Shown piece by piece: positions 20,541 through 32,269 of a stretch of DNA of 32,301 nt. The position numbers and the translations under genes are program-made. The stretch lies in NCBI GenBank assembly GCA_900088475.1, contig FLMG01000941.1, positions 55,914 through 88,214 on the forward strand. The letters are read 5' to 3'. Each line of letters starts with the position of its first letter. The first letter of the stretch is position 1. The stretch comes from Hyphochytrium catenoides. Taxonomy: Eukaryota; Sar; Hyphochytriomycetes; Hyphochytriales; Hyphochytriaceae. The notes below the pieces were generated by a model, which was given only the letters and a program-made list of their open reading frames with translations, was not told the DNA's origin and did not search any database.

Positions 20541-23232
20541 ATGTTTGGCACTGAACAAGGGACACGAGAGAACATCGTTCTTCTCGCTGAGACGGCCCCG
20601 CCCAGCTCGCCGATCTCTTTGAAACGCAAGAGGAGCCTGGACAGCGGGAGGGAGGAAGGTGGAGGAGAAGAGGGAGCAAGAGAAGAGAAGCACCCGCGTC
20701 AGACAGAAGAGGGAGCGAGACAGAATCCATCCGCTCGCCCTCCCTCTCTATGTCAGAGCTGCGAGAGAGAGGAGCCGAGATATCGCTGTCCCCGCTGCCA
20801 TTTCAAGAGCTGCTCACTTGCCTGCTGCAAGGCACATAAAGAGAAGGTGAGAGGCGGGAAGAGAGAGAGAGAGAGATCGCTACGAACCAACGGACGAACC
20901 TAGAGCAAGAACAGAGAGCGAGACAAAGGAGACGAAAGAAACATAGGAAAGTTTTGGGCGAAGGATATGGAACTAGAAGCAGAAGACTAGACAGAGGGAG
21001 AGAGAGAGAGAGAGAGAAGAGAAGAGAGGAGAGAGAGAAATCTAAGAAGAGAGAGAGGAAAATCAGAGAGAGAGAGAAATAGAGAGACAAAGGGCCGTAG
21101 GAGTAAGGACTCTCCATATAATCTATAGGGCCAACGGCAGAGAGAACACGGCCGGCGGGCGCAGGGAAGATACTGTTAAGAAGAAGAGAAGAAGGGAGAG
21201 AATGAAGCTTCAGATCTTAACACTTCTCCTGGACAGCTCTCGTGCTCGGGACGGCGCGACCGTACGAAGTATAAATCTCTGCAAGAGTTTACTGACGCAG
21301 ATCTCCACAGCGGTGAGCACCTTGCCCTGTCCCTCTTCTCTCATAAAAGAAAAAAAGATCTCTCTCTCTTTCTCTCTCTCTCTGTCTCTCTTTCATTCCT
21401 CTTCCCTTTGCGTCCCTCCTTTTATACTTTTAATAGCTTTGCCACAAGAGACAGGCCACAAGCGCTCAGTCCCGGCATATACCTCTTCCGTCTTGATTCC
21501 TTCTATAAACTTGGATATTCGTGCTCTCTCTCTCTCTCTCTCTCTCTGTTTTTCTCCTCTATCTCTATCCGTCAGCCTCTCTCTTTCCAATCTTTTGAGC
21601 GGCATTGTATTTACTTCCCTTTTCTCTTCTTCCCTTTTATGGATCACACAGACTATTTTTTCCTCGAAGAGGTCTCAAGAAGTGCTGACGGAGCAAAGCG
21701 AGAGATGACGCGGAAGCTTGGTCATGGAGGTCACAGAGGAGGAGGGAAAGGCAGGAGAGACTTGCAGGGCAACTTCTTAGTGCAGAAAGAAGAGAGAGAA
21801 AGTCGCAACCTGCCGGCACAGAACCTTTCTTCTTATCCTCCACACTTGCGGACACTCGTGCGCGAGGTAAGGAAAGAGAGGAATTGGTTCTTAAGATGTA
21901 CTCTGAGCTAGTTCTAGTTCCTGCTTGTCCAGCAAAACCTAATCTCGCTCTCGCTCTCTCTCCCACTCTCTTTCTTTCTCTCTCTCTCACGCTCTCGCTC
22001 TCCTTTTATTTTGGTTTCTTTCTATGTCTCTCTATATCTATCTCTTTCCCGCCGCCCTTGGTATCTCAATCCTTAGCCCCTACGTCTCATTCTTTCTCCT
22101 TTCTTTCTCCCTCCTTCCTTTCGCCATCTCTCTCTCTCTCTCTCGCTGACTCTCTCGCTGTAACAACCTGTGCTAATGACTCAATATAGGCGAAGAGACG
22201 GGGAATCCATCTGTATCTGATGCCAACCGGGATGAGCAAACGGAAAAGCAACTCGAGTCAATATAACAATAGACAGAAAGAGATCCTCTGGAGGATAGAG
22301 TGGAGCTTTTCCCTCTCTTCGCCTAAAGTTCAAATCTTCGAAGAGAGAGTCTCCGAGAAGATTCCACTGGAAGATCTCATTGCCAAGTATCTCGGACCCT
22401 CGAAAGACGGAGAGACCGAGAAGAATCAAGAGAGAACGTTGTGGAGAGCCCGGCTAGGCCTCGCTTACGCCGTAGACCCTCCTTCCTTGGTCTTCCTCTT
22501 TCAGAAGGAGTTTGTGCCTGGACAGGAGCGGCAGTTCTACCGGTTGAACGGCAAGCAGGTGAGACAATGAGGATATTTAGATGAGAAAGAAGGAAAAGCA
22601 GATGACGAAGAAAGTGCTAAGGTCGGCGATAGAACATGAGACAGACTGAAGGACGGGGCCGTGCATGACTATATACTTCAACAAGAGAATGAAAGACAAA
22701 GAGGAGAGAGAGAGAGGAAGAGACACAAGCGAGACAGAAAGAGAGAGAACGCAAAGAGAGAGGGATCTTGCGGCTCTAGGACAAAGCAGCCCCTCCCTTG
22801 GAACGGAAGATAAATTTTGTGCGAGAAAAGGCTGACGGGAGACTGATAGGGGAGAGAGCAGGGAGAAGACACTCAGCTCCATGGACTCAATGCTAACTTG
22901 TTTCTGCCTTTCAGGACCTAGCCAGCAATCTGTGTCGGAAGGCCGTCATTGAGTTCCCTACCATCCTTGTTGTGAGAGAGACTGACCTGTGCAACTATAA
23001 GATCGCCCCTGACATCATAGAAGAAGTGTCCTCTACTGATGTAGAGAGAGAGATAACAGAACCGCAGACGGCCGCAAGGCAAGAAGAGGAGAAAGACGTA
23101 GATGAACCATCGGCAGGCCCACTACGGCTAGAGGATGCAGAAGAAGAAGAGGAAGAAGATGAGCCGATGGACATCACTGACGTGGCAGCTGCGATAGAGA
23201 ACGCTATGCGAGTCGACGGACTGATAAGCTAA
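20541..23232 (+). CDS. BCD1: BCD1/ZNHIT6-like HIT zinc-finger protein (box C/D snoRNP assembly)
   Basis: Predicted nuclear assembly factor for box C/D snoRNPs, 427 residues. Exons: 20541-20846, 21237-21312, 21652-21866, 22190-22558, 22915-23232; GT-AG with matching phases (0, 1, 0, 0). An acidic and basic N-terminus leads into a zf-HIT domain at about 72-106: CQSCEREEPRYRCPRC, then CSLACCKAHKEK, completed across the first intron by LSCSGRRDRTKYKSL. The last Cys of the finger is therefore on exon 2, which supports the acceptor at 21235-21236. Next come FTDADLHSDYFFLEEV, a basic segment, and the conserved BCD1 core in exon 4 (AKRRGIHLYLMPTGMSKRK, ILWRIEWSF). Exon 5 has FPTILVV, then an acidic tail rich in Glu (about 385-412). 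Other HIT-finger families lack this core, so BCD1 is the best fit. CT tracts fill introns 2 and 3; intron 1 has GA. Confidence 0.9.
20997..21092 (+). repeat. GA-rich tract in BCD1 intron 1
   Basis: Interrupted GA runs in the first intron of the plus-strand BCD1 gene. The sense strand is purine-rich here, opposite to the CT bias of the gene's next two introns. Confidence 0.85.
21355..21548 (+). repeat. CT tracts in BCD1 intron 2
   Basis: Two CT runs (about 21358-21392 and 21522-21547) lie in the intron between exons 2 and 3. Unique sequence separates them. Confidence 0.85.
21942..22152 (+). repeat. CT-rich intron 3 of BCD1
   Basis: Most of this intron is pyrimidine-rich, with CT runs at 21944-21998 and 22123-22152. 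The acceptor AATATAG precedes exon 4 at 22190. Confidence 0.85.
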
Positions 23233-23626
23233 GGGTCACCAACACGACTGGTGTATCATAAGGAAGAGAAGACAAAGGCAATGGCTAGGGAGAAGAGGGA
23301 CACAAAAGGGAAAGAGGAAACCGAGCCCGCGATACCTTCCGAGAGATTTAGCACTGATGGCCAGTGTTGAGGCCTAAAGCAAGTAGGCCAAACCAGGCAC
23401 AGCAGGGCTTTTGAAGTACGGAAGGAAGAGAGAGGAGCGTATGAGAGATCGTGCAGCTACCCTCAGACATTATTAGTAGGGAAAGCACAACCCTGAGGAG
23501 CCTCTAAGTTGCCGAGATTCAGGGCCTGATGCGCTCTGAGGAATGGCTTTAGAAGTGTTTATTGAAAGTCTAAGCCTTCCTCATTTATCTTACCAGCTTC
23601 CCTACCCTTGGGCGCACTTACCATCT

Positions 23627-23654
23627 CCGTCTCCTGTCGCCTTTCAGGTGACAG
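23627..23654 (+). repeat. hairpin repeat copy 1
   Basis: Outer arms CCGTC and GACAG form four pairs with one C/A mismatch. Inside lies a T/T mismatch, then a CCTG/CAGG stem closing the loop TCGCCTTT. A CTTACCA element lies 9 bases upstream, and GGTGAAGAGG follows the 3' arm. The inner 18 bases are identical in all three copies. Confidence 0.85.
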
Positions 23655-23792
23655 CGCGATGGTGAAGAGGCCATCAGCCCCTCTCTTCTCTTGCGTTGTC
23701 TCCTTCCTTTGGAGAAGAGAGAGGGAGAAAGGATAATCTTCATTTGAATAAATGGTTCTACTATCTGCTCCTCCGATTCAACCTTACCACCT

Positions 23793-23820
23793 CCACCTCC
23801 TGTCGCCTTTCAGGTGGTGG
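23793..23820 (+). repeat. hairpin repeat copy 2
   Basis: Outer arms CCACC and GGTGG pair perfectly over five bases around the same 18-base core as copies 1 and 3. CTTACCA lies upstream and GTGATGAAG downstream (23825-23833). It starts 166 bases after copy 1. Confidence 0.88.
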
Positions 23821-23881
23821 CACTGTGATGAAGGGCCTGTCTCTCACTCTCTCTCTTTTTCTCTCTATGACACTTATCACG

Positions 23882-23911
23882 TCTGCCTCCTGTCGCCTTT
23901 CAGGTGGCAGA
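23882..23911 (+). repeat. hairpin repeat copy 3
   Basis: Outer arms TCTGCC and GGCAGA pair perfectly over six bases around the identical core. CTTATCA lies upstream and GTGATGAAA downstream (23915-23923). It starts about 90 bases after copy 2. Confidence 0.88.
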
Positions 23912-24039
23912 ATGGTGATGAAATGTAGCACCGCTCTTCCTCCTCCTTCTCCTGGACCCGTCGAGATCCTTCTCTTAAGTGAATTTCTGTCCCCTGACCC
24001 TCAGGGCTTTTGCAATATAAAAAAAAGCATTGTCTGTGT

Positions 24040-24055
24040 CCTAAACCTAACCTAA
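24040..24055 (+). repeat. short telomere-like run
   Basis: The run CCTAAACCTAACCTAA resembles two to three degenerate units of the CCCTAAA/CCCTAA telomere type. It is too short to show that this was ever a chromosome end. Confidence 0.4.
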
Positions 24056-24266
24056 TCTATAGCTTCCGCTCTGGTTGCACCGCCACTGTCGACGCGCTGC
24101 TTCCACATCCTATAAAAGCCTGTCTCGCTACATTTCTGCCTGACTCTCTGTTGGATGTCTCTCGGCTCTTACACAGTGACCGAGGAGAGTCCATATGCTT
24201 TCCCTCGCCTTGATAGTGCGAGAGTTTGTCCACTTCCTGGGAGACAGAGGGAGGCTAGGAGCAAGC

Positions 24267-26238
24267 TTACGCCGACGAGATGGTGTCGAGAGAGTAGCCT
24301 AGCAGCAGCATCTTCTGCAAGTAGGAATCCGGGATCAACTGAAGAGATGAAGCAATAACAGCGGGCAGACAGAGTCAAGATCAGCTGTTAGCACTTCATA
24401 CAGCTATGGACCCTTGAGCATAGGGAGATTGCATGGGAAGACGAAGAAAAATTCTAGAAGTGAGAAGGTAGCGAGCCTATAAAGCAAAAGAAAAGGAGAG
24501 ACGGTGAATGGAAAGAAAGGATGAAGAGAAGAGCAATAGCTGAGGCCAAACGCAGGAATCGAAGCGCAGCAAGCAATGTCATACCTTGTCTCTGGCTCCC
24601 AGCATCTGTTTATACGTGGATTTGATGGTGCCCTCAGCCACGTGAGAGGCCTCCGACACCTCCGCACAGGTTCTTTTCTGCTCTACGAGAGGGGGCAGAG
24701 GAAGAGAGAGAACTAGGTAGATCGCTGCCGCCGCCACGGTGTCCGGTGACTTTCCTGCGACTACATCGGAGGCTTTTGACGCCACATGCTCAGCTGCTTT
24801 CTGGATTTCAGGAGTGAGGCGCAACGAGGAGCAAAGCCGACTCTGCAAAGTAGAAAGAAGTAGAAGACGTTAGAAGACCAAATCATAGGGAAAGGGCAGA
24901 TTAAGGGCCTCAATAGCAAGCGAAAGTGAAGGGCAACAGAGGAGATGAGGAGAGAAGACAACATGTGAGAGCAGCACCGAGGACGTTCTGGGTAAAGCCA
25001 CGACGCTCTCTCTCAGCTTTGCTAGCAAGCACTTACCATGAAGTCAACCGACGATACCTGTTGCACAGGCACTTCTACGTGCTTAGAGAGGGAGAGAAAC
25101 TGCTTTCCAATCTCTCTCTTGGACACTCCTGACACGGCTGCAATTTCCTTTAGCGTTCGCGAGAGAGAGAGCTTCCTACCCGCAATGAACACGCAAGCAG
25201 CGAGCACTGCTTCCATATCCTTTGCCTTGAAGTTCATTTTTTCCGAAAGAGAGGAAAAGATCTCTATAGCCTCTCTTGCGACGGCGTCTGGCATGCTGAG
25301 ACGCTCCACCACGTGCTGGATAGTGCTGAAGTGCTTCATAAGCCCCAAGCGCCTCGATGACTGCAAGAGAACCATGAGATTCATGAAGGAGAGACTAAGA
25401 GGAAGAGGGGGCAAAAGGAGAACGAGAGCGAGAGAATAATAGATAGACATGGAGAGACGCGACGAAGTGACTCACCGTTGCTTTGTGATGGATCTTCCTC
25501 AGGCCCGAATCTGCCTTTGAGCTCTTTCCTGTCTGTGTCAGCCAGAGAATAGTGGAGATGCAACGCAGAGAGAGAGCGCGAGAGAAGGAAAAGAACGTCA
25601 AAGAGTGTTTAGAGAGAGGAGAGGGAAGACGTCAGCCTGTTGCTTTACCATCACAATACTCCCATTTCAGCTATTAGGGCTAGTCTCTCACGTCGCCGCC
25701 ATTGCCTACGTCATCCAGCCCTTACTACCCGCGTCTCTCTCTCATTTTCTCCTTCTTCTCTTCTCTGTCTCATGCTCTCCTCCTTATTGCTTACCTCTGC
25801 TATTTCAGTGCTCAGCGGATCAACCAGCAAATCCGCGTGCGAGGTCCATCCCACTCTGTGAAGCTCTTCCTTCTGATCATCGTTTGCGTAGGAGTTCCAT
25901 TCTCCCCGCTCATCGATCAAATGCGTTACGCAGACGAACCCGCATCCTCGGCAAACCACATCGCCCTGCCCAAAATCTACGAGCGGCAAAGAGAGAGAAA
26001 GGAGGGAGAGAGAAGGAGAGAGGGAGAGACCACGTTAAAAGGATATGGAGAAGACTCGACCAGTAAATAATAAGGAGCACTAGGATGGTGAGCCACCAGT
26101 CAAGAACATTGCTTCACCCCCTCTCAACAGCCTGATATCGCCTAGCGAGGGAGCAACGTCCAGCGTGAAAGAGAGGACCTCACATGCACCCCAGGCCTTA
26201 AGGTAAGCCCCACACTGAGGGAAAGATGAGAAGAAGAG

Positions 26239-26300
<62 letters not shown>

Positions 26301-26376
26301 GCTGCGTTTCAGGCATACCTGTGACGAGATCACGGCCATGACATTCTGGGCATCTATCAGGCGCGGCACTGACCAT
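24267..26376 (-). CDS. TFIIB: transcription initiation factor TFIIB
   Basis: General RNA polymerase II factor that bridges TBP-bound promoter DNA and the polymerase, in the nucleus. The model gives 316 residues, the usual TFIIB length. Exons: 26376-26319, 25976-25795, 25532-25476, 25360-25037, 24842-24585, 24338-24267; GT-AG with phases 1, 0, 0, 0, 0. The zinc ribbon is split by intron 1: CPEC at 9-12 and CRGC at 28-31. The B-reader region follows, with HLIDERGEWNSYANDD at about 37-52. Cyclin repeat 1 (about 100-207) has MEAVLAACVFIAGRK and EIAAVSGVSKREIGK; repeat 2 (208-293) has GKSPDTVAAAAIYLV and the helix SHVAEGTIKSTYKQML. The protein ends soon after LIPDSYLQ. There is no long C-terminal extension, so BRF is unlikely. 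Confidence 0.95.
26244..26295 (-). repeat. GA microsatellite in TFIIB intron 1
   Basis: An uninterrupted GA run of about 52 bases (26 units) just downstream of the intron 1 donor. On the sense strand it is CT. Confidence 0.97.
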
Positions 26377-27064
26377 CGAGCTCGGCCTTCCACTCCCCTG
26401 CTTCTCGCTCGGCTCCTCACTGTAAGTGGCTTATGACGGAGCCGATAATCTCATAATAACGCCGATGAACTAGCGGACTGGCCTTCGCCGCGCGTACGTC
26501 CTTTCCACGCTTGCCCTTCAATCAGCGTTTCTCTCTTCCCTTGCTGGGTTTGCTGATCAATGTATGTATATAAGGTGCCTTCCTTCTCTGGATGATAGTG
26601 CTTTAGCAGGTGATACGGGCGTTGATCTGAAGAGACACGCCTTGGTGAAGACTCTGTAGATGGCGGTGCCTTGGTTATTGGATTGAGGAGGATGAAGACG
26701 AGGAGCGAGAGAGAGCGAAGAGAGACACAGGGAGAGAGACAGAGAGAGAGAGATATAGAGGCAGAGAGATGAGGGGAGAGAGAGAGAAAGAGAGAGAGAG
26801 AGAAAAAATGAGAGAAAGAGAGAGAGAGAAAGAGAGAGACTTTGAGAGAAATCTGCATCAACTCGTTCTTCTTCCCCATAGTTAATAAGGATAGAGATGA
26901 GGCGAGATCAAGGAAGCGGGAGGAGTAGGAGGCGTGCGAGACAGAGCACGCTTGGATGTCTGTGTGGAGGGAGGGGAAGAAGCTTTTGAGGGCCAATCAG
27001 CACCGCCAAATCCGCGAAATTTATAGGAAACTTTCATCAGCCCCAGAACATTCGAATTATTCAT
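26377..27064. other. region upstream of TFIIB with GA tract and weak minus-strand frames
   Basis: It should include the TFIIB promoter. Interrupted GA runs fill 26704-26842. Two minus-strand frames flank the tract: one opens at 27064 with MNNSNVLGLMKVSYKFRGFG, and another (26996-26451) ends with a hydrophilic stretch including YHLLKHYHPEKEGT and TLYTYIDQQTQQGKRETLI. A short gene whose intron is the GA tract is possible, but no family was recognised and no unique splice pair stands out. Confidence 0.35.
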
Positions 27065-30000
27065 GTATACTCTCTCATTTCAATGGAAGAAAAATGTTTC
27101 AGTGACAAACCTACTCGATGAAACCTTTGTGGAAAGAATCAGCTCTGAGAATCTTACCGCCACAGTCACCGTCAGTTATTTGGCTTTAGTTCTTCAGAAC
27201 CACCAAAAACCTGCAAGCTTCATGCTGCTATTCTGCCGTCTGCAGTCTGCAGCTCTGCAGCTCAATAACTGCGCCTCAGTCGTCTCCATACCTTGTTAGA
27301 CAGACGTTGAGTCTGTTGCCAAGGGCTCGAGTTATCAGTGCCTTTAGCTGCTCGCCGCCCCACACTGCTCTCAGTCTTCTGCCCGTTCGACGGGGAGAAA
27401 ATATTTTCAGGTGTGCAGGCGGCTACTCCATCATATGTCTCCTGTAGCCTACTGAATGTAGAGAGAAGGTGTCTGCGTACAGCACCCTGTAGAGTACTCC
27501 TAGAGAACCAGACGGCTGTTGGCCCCTTAGTCTTACAAGATCGGACAAGTGTGCTTATTGACTGACTGTGCAAGGAGCGGTGAAGCAGGCTGCTGGAGTT
27601 AGGGTAAGTCACGCCTGCTGGTGGATGGCAGCATGGATGAGCTGACTTGCCTCTGCAGATGTGGAAGAACATCGTCTCCCGATGCAGCTCCACGGGACGC
27701 TATCTGGGCCAGACCCGGCTTCAGGCTAATTCAGGATGCAGCAGGGTCCAGCTGTTGACGACGTGCTCAGGCAAAAGGTCGGTATACCTGCTATATAATT
27801 GCGTCGCCTGGCGGTAGGCTTATGGCATGGATCTCGTCGTTTTGTAGTCAACAGCGGCTCCTCAGAAAGCAGCTGAAGCGCATCGCTACGGAAGACCGCT
27901 TGGTGAGGGAACGGCTTTTCACGCTCTATTGCTGTTTGCTGATGCACTGTCGCGTCCCGCTGTCAACCCCAAAACTTATAGGCGATGCAGCGGAGCTTGA
28001 CATCAGCTCTTTGTCTAAGGGGCTGTGAAGTGTTGATGGGACAATACAGCTCTCCGTCAAGCTTAATAGCTATGGACAGTGAAGACGACGATGGCGGATA
28101 AGCGAGCAGGACGAAGGGTATATTATGGCAATCAATCCCCATTAGCATCACTGCCGCTGGCAGTCAAGGCTAGTTGCTGCGTCCAAATTACTGCCCGATC
28201 TAGCTTGTGGGGGAATGGTGGACTTCCAGGTAGAAGTCGGCAGAACGAGAGAATGAAGGACCTATCGATACCATCGAAACCCCGACGATGGGGAGAGCAA
28301 GACAGTGGGAACACGATAAACGGGCCTTACATAGCGTTATGTTATCGCCTTCTAATGTATCTTTGTGCGGATGATGGAGTTAGATCTCTCCTTTTTACCA
28401 ATAATCCGTGCATCATGCCCTGATCTCTCTGAGGCGTAACGAAGGCTTGGAGTACTGGGAAGGGTTAGCGGTAGGTGACATCCTCTGTCCCTTATCACAT
28501 CCTCTCTCCCTGTATACTACTCTTGAGAGACAACAACTTCCGGAGACGGGGCGGCAGGGCGTCATACAAATGTCTGAAGACTTATCACACCATTTGCCGA
28601 GCAAAAACACAGCAAGGGGAGAAAGTGGGCCTGAGGCTGCCCCCGAAGAAAGCTGTGCGAGGTTTAGCGTCGAAGGTAGAAGTAGGTATGGGTGCACACT
28701 GGCGGACTTTTGTCTCACCGGCGTCGATTGGGCGGCCTGACCACAAGGTCTCCACAGGTGATAAGAAGCTCAGAAGTGGCATTATCTTTCCTGCTGATCA
28801 CTGGGCACGCAGGACAAGCATGTCAAATCTCTTTTGGGCAACTGCTTATACGGCGTTAGCGGTCACATGTCGGGAATCCTTTTCAGAATCTAAGATAATG
28901 AAAGTATAAGTTTCGTTCATTTGTAATGTCCTACGTCATATTCAAAATAACCTCTAGCCATCTCCAACCAGTGTCATTTTGCAGAGGTGTAGAGGTGAAG
29001 CGAAGATTATTGCCAAAGCTTCAGAATGCTCAATCTTTCTCGATTGTTAGACTGCCCAGAGAGCTTTCGGCAGGGCCAACCCTATCTGAATAATATAAAC
29101 CGGTAGAGACGGGACAGTAGATTCAAGGATCTTAACAAGTATGTGGAGATCCAGCGGGGGTCAGCGCGTTATACGCGGGGTCGCCAAGCAATTGAGCCGT
29201 CAAGCTGGAATGAAGCCTGGAGGCAGAATCCCGGGCACGTCCTTGGTGGGCCCATCCCGAAGGTAGACATAGCTTTTGACGTATCTTTTAATGACGTTGC
29301 TTCGCCCTGCTGATATCGCTTAAAACCCAGGAATAATCTGATCAAGGAGGAAATGCGGAGTCTGATGACGGCTAATCAACTGGTATTTGATTCTGTACCC
29401 ACAGGAATGCAGTGATTGGAGTCTCTAACCGACTTACCTCAGACGACACGACGCACACTCATATCGGCATTATGTATCAATGGCGCTGAAGTAGTAGCGG
29501 CCTCCTTACTGGGTGCTGACGATCCCACACTCCTAACCTGTGATGAGGAGGAGGACGATGGTGGTCGTCGAACGAGGTTCATGTTAGAGTTAGGAACTTA
29601 GCTACGAGCGGGAGAGGAGGAGGGCAGAACGGTCATAATGGAAGGAAGAGTGTGAGAGAGAGATGACCGCTTACTCCTCTCCCGAGATATATCTCAGCAT
29701 CGACTTATCTAGCCCTGGTTGGCCTGAGAAGCTGGTGACCATTAGGGGGAAGTTGGATCCCCAAAGAGACAGCTGGAGGAGGGGCGGGGAAAGTGAAGGG
29801 TGTACAGACAGAGCACTATAGGCGGCAACTGCCTCAGAGATTGGATTATTCAACATATTTGAGGCAACAGATGACTTCGTCAACTAGTCTACCTTAGGTG
29901 CCACGCCTGACCTTAAGCGTTGTAGGCTGCTTGGTGGGCGTGACCAGTCAGAAAGAGAGAGCCAGGATTATACCTAGAAAGCAAGAGAGCCGTGTAGCCA

Positions 30001-32269
30001 AGAGCGTATGACGTGGAGAAGGATAGTAGATGGTAGAAGGAAAGCCTTGAGGTTTATTCGTCGTCTTAGCGGTGCATGGTGGTGTATTAGCTGCGAACTT
30101 GAGCGAGATGACGCTGTGTTGTTCACCTTTCAGCTGCCCTTTCAGCGGGCGAACACAGGCTCAGTGAGAAGAGAGAACGGAGGATTGAGAGGAAGGCGTA
30201 GGGAAAGAAAGGAAGAAAGTTATCAGAGAAAGACGTAAGCGGCTGGCCATTCAAGAGACAGCACAGTCTCAGACAAGTCCTCAGCGCCAATTTGTTATCC
30301 AACCCTGCTACCGTGTCCGCTGCCAAGCGTTGTTCCTAGCTACGATGCATCCCCACCCTTGGAAAGACCATGAAGATGGAATGAGCTATCTGCTATGGCA
30401 AGCGCTATCTGACCTCTGCTTAATTGAAAGCATTGTCTCCCACCGAGAGCACTGTCTCTGTGAAGCTGGTGGAGTGGCCGGGAGCTTTCGCCCCACCTAC
30501 AGGGTAACTGGGAGGTATTCCAACCTCCATCTGTCAAGACAAATGTCCGAATATTGACTCTGAAGCCGCTCAGTCGAATAAACAGGAAGGTATAGGGACA
30601 ATTTCAAGTCGCTCTATATAAGGTTATTTATCTCCCTTTCTAGTGGCCGCATGATCATTACGGCATGATGTGGAGAGCCGGCCAGCCGAACAAGTGTCAC
30701 AATCTTGAGCACCGGATGTAAACGTTAGCGAGTTATGTCACGGCTCCTACTGATGAGAGGGGAGTGATGCAGAACCAGCCGCCGTCAAGGTCACACAGAG
30801 ATCTCAATAAAAGTCTTCAATTCACCACCAGCCATCACCACAACCTTATCACTAGTAGAAAGCTGCTCGCATGTTCCTGGGTAGCACTGGTACGTGTTAA
30901 AAATTGCATACGCCGCAGTTTCTACCCAGCTATGGCAGTTGCTGCGCTAGAAAGGAAGAGTGCTTTCGAATGTTTGCCGTGTTGTGGAGTTCGGCCCTAA
31001 GGAGGGCAATATTGTGGCGAACTCCAGGAGCTTGACACGTCTACCAGTGTCAATGGTCTGGTTTAGGTTGCGCATGACCCGGTCTTTGCCCTCGAGCAAA
31101 GTCATGGAAGGCATCACATCATGGCCGTCGGGGCCAGGGCCAGGTGGAGGACCCTTATGACCCGTCACAACGTTAAGTAAACCTTCGCACGAGAGATAGT
31201 TTTCGCTTTGCCATTCCTATACTTCGAGTCGTCTACGACCTTTTTTGGCCTTACTGATGAGGGCAGGGGCAGTACGATCGTCTCTGCTGAACTAGTGGAT
31301 CCAGCAGTCATCGGAGCAGAATAGGTACAGCGGTGCCAACAACCAAGAGTAGCCATAGCGGTGGTTCCTCCAAACAAACCTGTTCAACTTCGGGGAAAGA
31401 TCACCGCGATGCTGAAAGTGGTGGTCGTCATCTCTCATTCACGATGATGCAACACGTGACAGAGCCAGGAAGAAGTGGGTCCAAATCTGATAGATGATTA
31501 ATGCACAGAGGCCTGCGGAAGGCAGCAGGGAGTATTCGGGCTAAGGCGCTTGAGGCTTGGTGAGCGAGGGGGATAAGGATAAATGCTCTACTGAGTGATA
31601 ATGAGGATACAGTCCTACAAAGTGGCGAAGTGGTTCTAGTCTAGGATGATGCAGTCCTAAAGAAGAGATCAATGAGGTGGGTAAACAAGCGAAGAAGAAG
31701 AAGAAGTAGTGTGGGGCACTACTAATACCAAGGAGGAGAGAAGCAGTAGTAGGGGAGGTGATCTAGTCATCTTCTGTCTTGGTAAGCCATACATTAAACG
31801 TTGGAGTTGAAGACTGGTTGTTACTACTTAGGCCAGAAATAGAACAGAAGTGCACCCAGTAGTTATGTGACCTTCAGGAGGAGGAATCATCATCCAAAAG
31901 TAACAGGTGCAGGCACGAGCCCAAGACAGGGCTCCATCGCCAAAAGGTACAATCAACACCTCCACCCGAATGCTATCCACAAAAGAAGGGCAGACCAAAG
32001 AAGCCGAAGTAGGGCTCAGACTCTATCTGACGACAGAAAGAATGTCGCAGCCAGACCAGCAAACGAACAACAGAGCTGCAGATTTGCAGATTGAGATTCT
32101 GCGGAAGATCCAGATCTTTGATGAGCTCAACCTGTTCCATCACTTGGTGCGTTGTCGTTGTATCATGAGGTTTGTGGTATGGCTCATGTGTGTCCCTGGG
32201 GGAGATCTGAAGAGCAATGATTGGGTGATATTTGCTTCTTCGGAAGTGATTGATGGCTTTATTGTGAAT

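Larger units (their letters stand above)
23233..24266. other. convergent spacer between BCD1 and TFIIB genes
   Basis: The 1034-base spacer should hold both 3' untranslated regions. It contains three copies of a hairpin repeat (listed individually) and a short telomere-like run. No protein-coding exon was recognised. Confidence 0.7.

Noticed and set aside
23825-23997. Box C-like GTGATGA motifs (23825-23831, 23915-23921) with a CTGA at 23994-23997, suggesting C/D snoRNA genes beside BCD1
   Set aside because: The bases just outside the putative C and D boxes do not form a terminal stem, no C'/D' pair was evident, and copies 1 and 2 have no suitably spaced CTGA. The GTGATGA is better seen as a conserved flank of the hairpin repeat.
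28300-28420. CADD within a + strand frame (near YLCADDGV), reminiscent of a reverse transcriptase catalytic motif
   Set aside because: The hydrophobic residues normally flanking the motif and all neighbouring reverse transcriptase blocks are missing, and the frame is only 114 codons.
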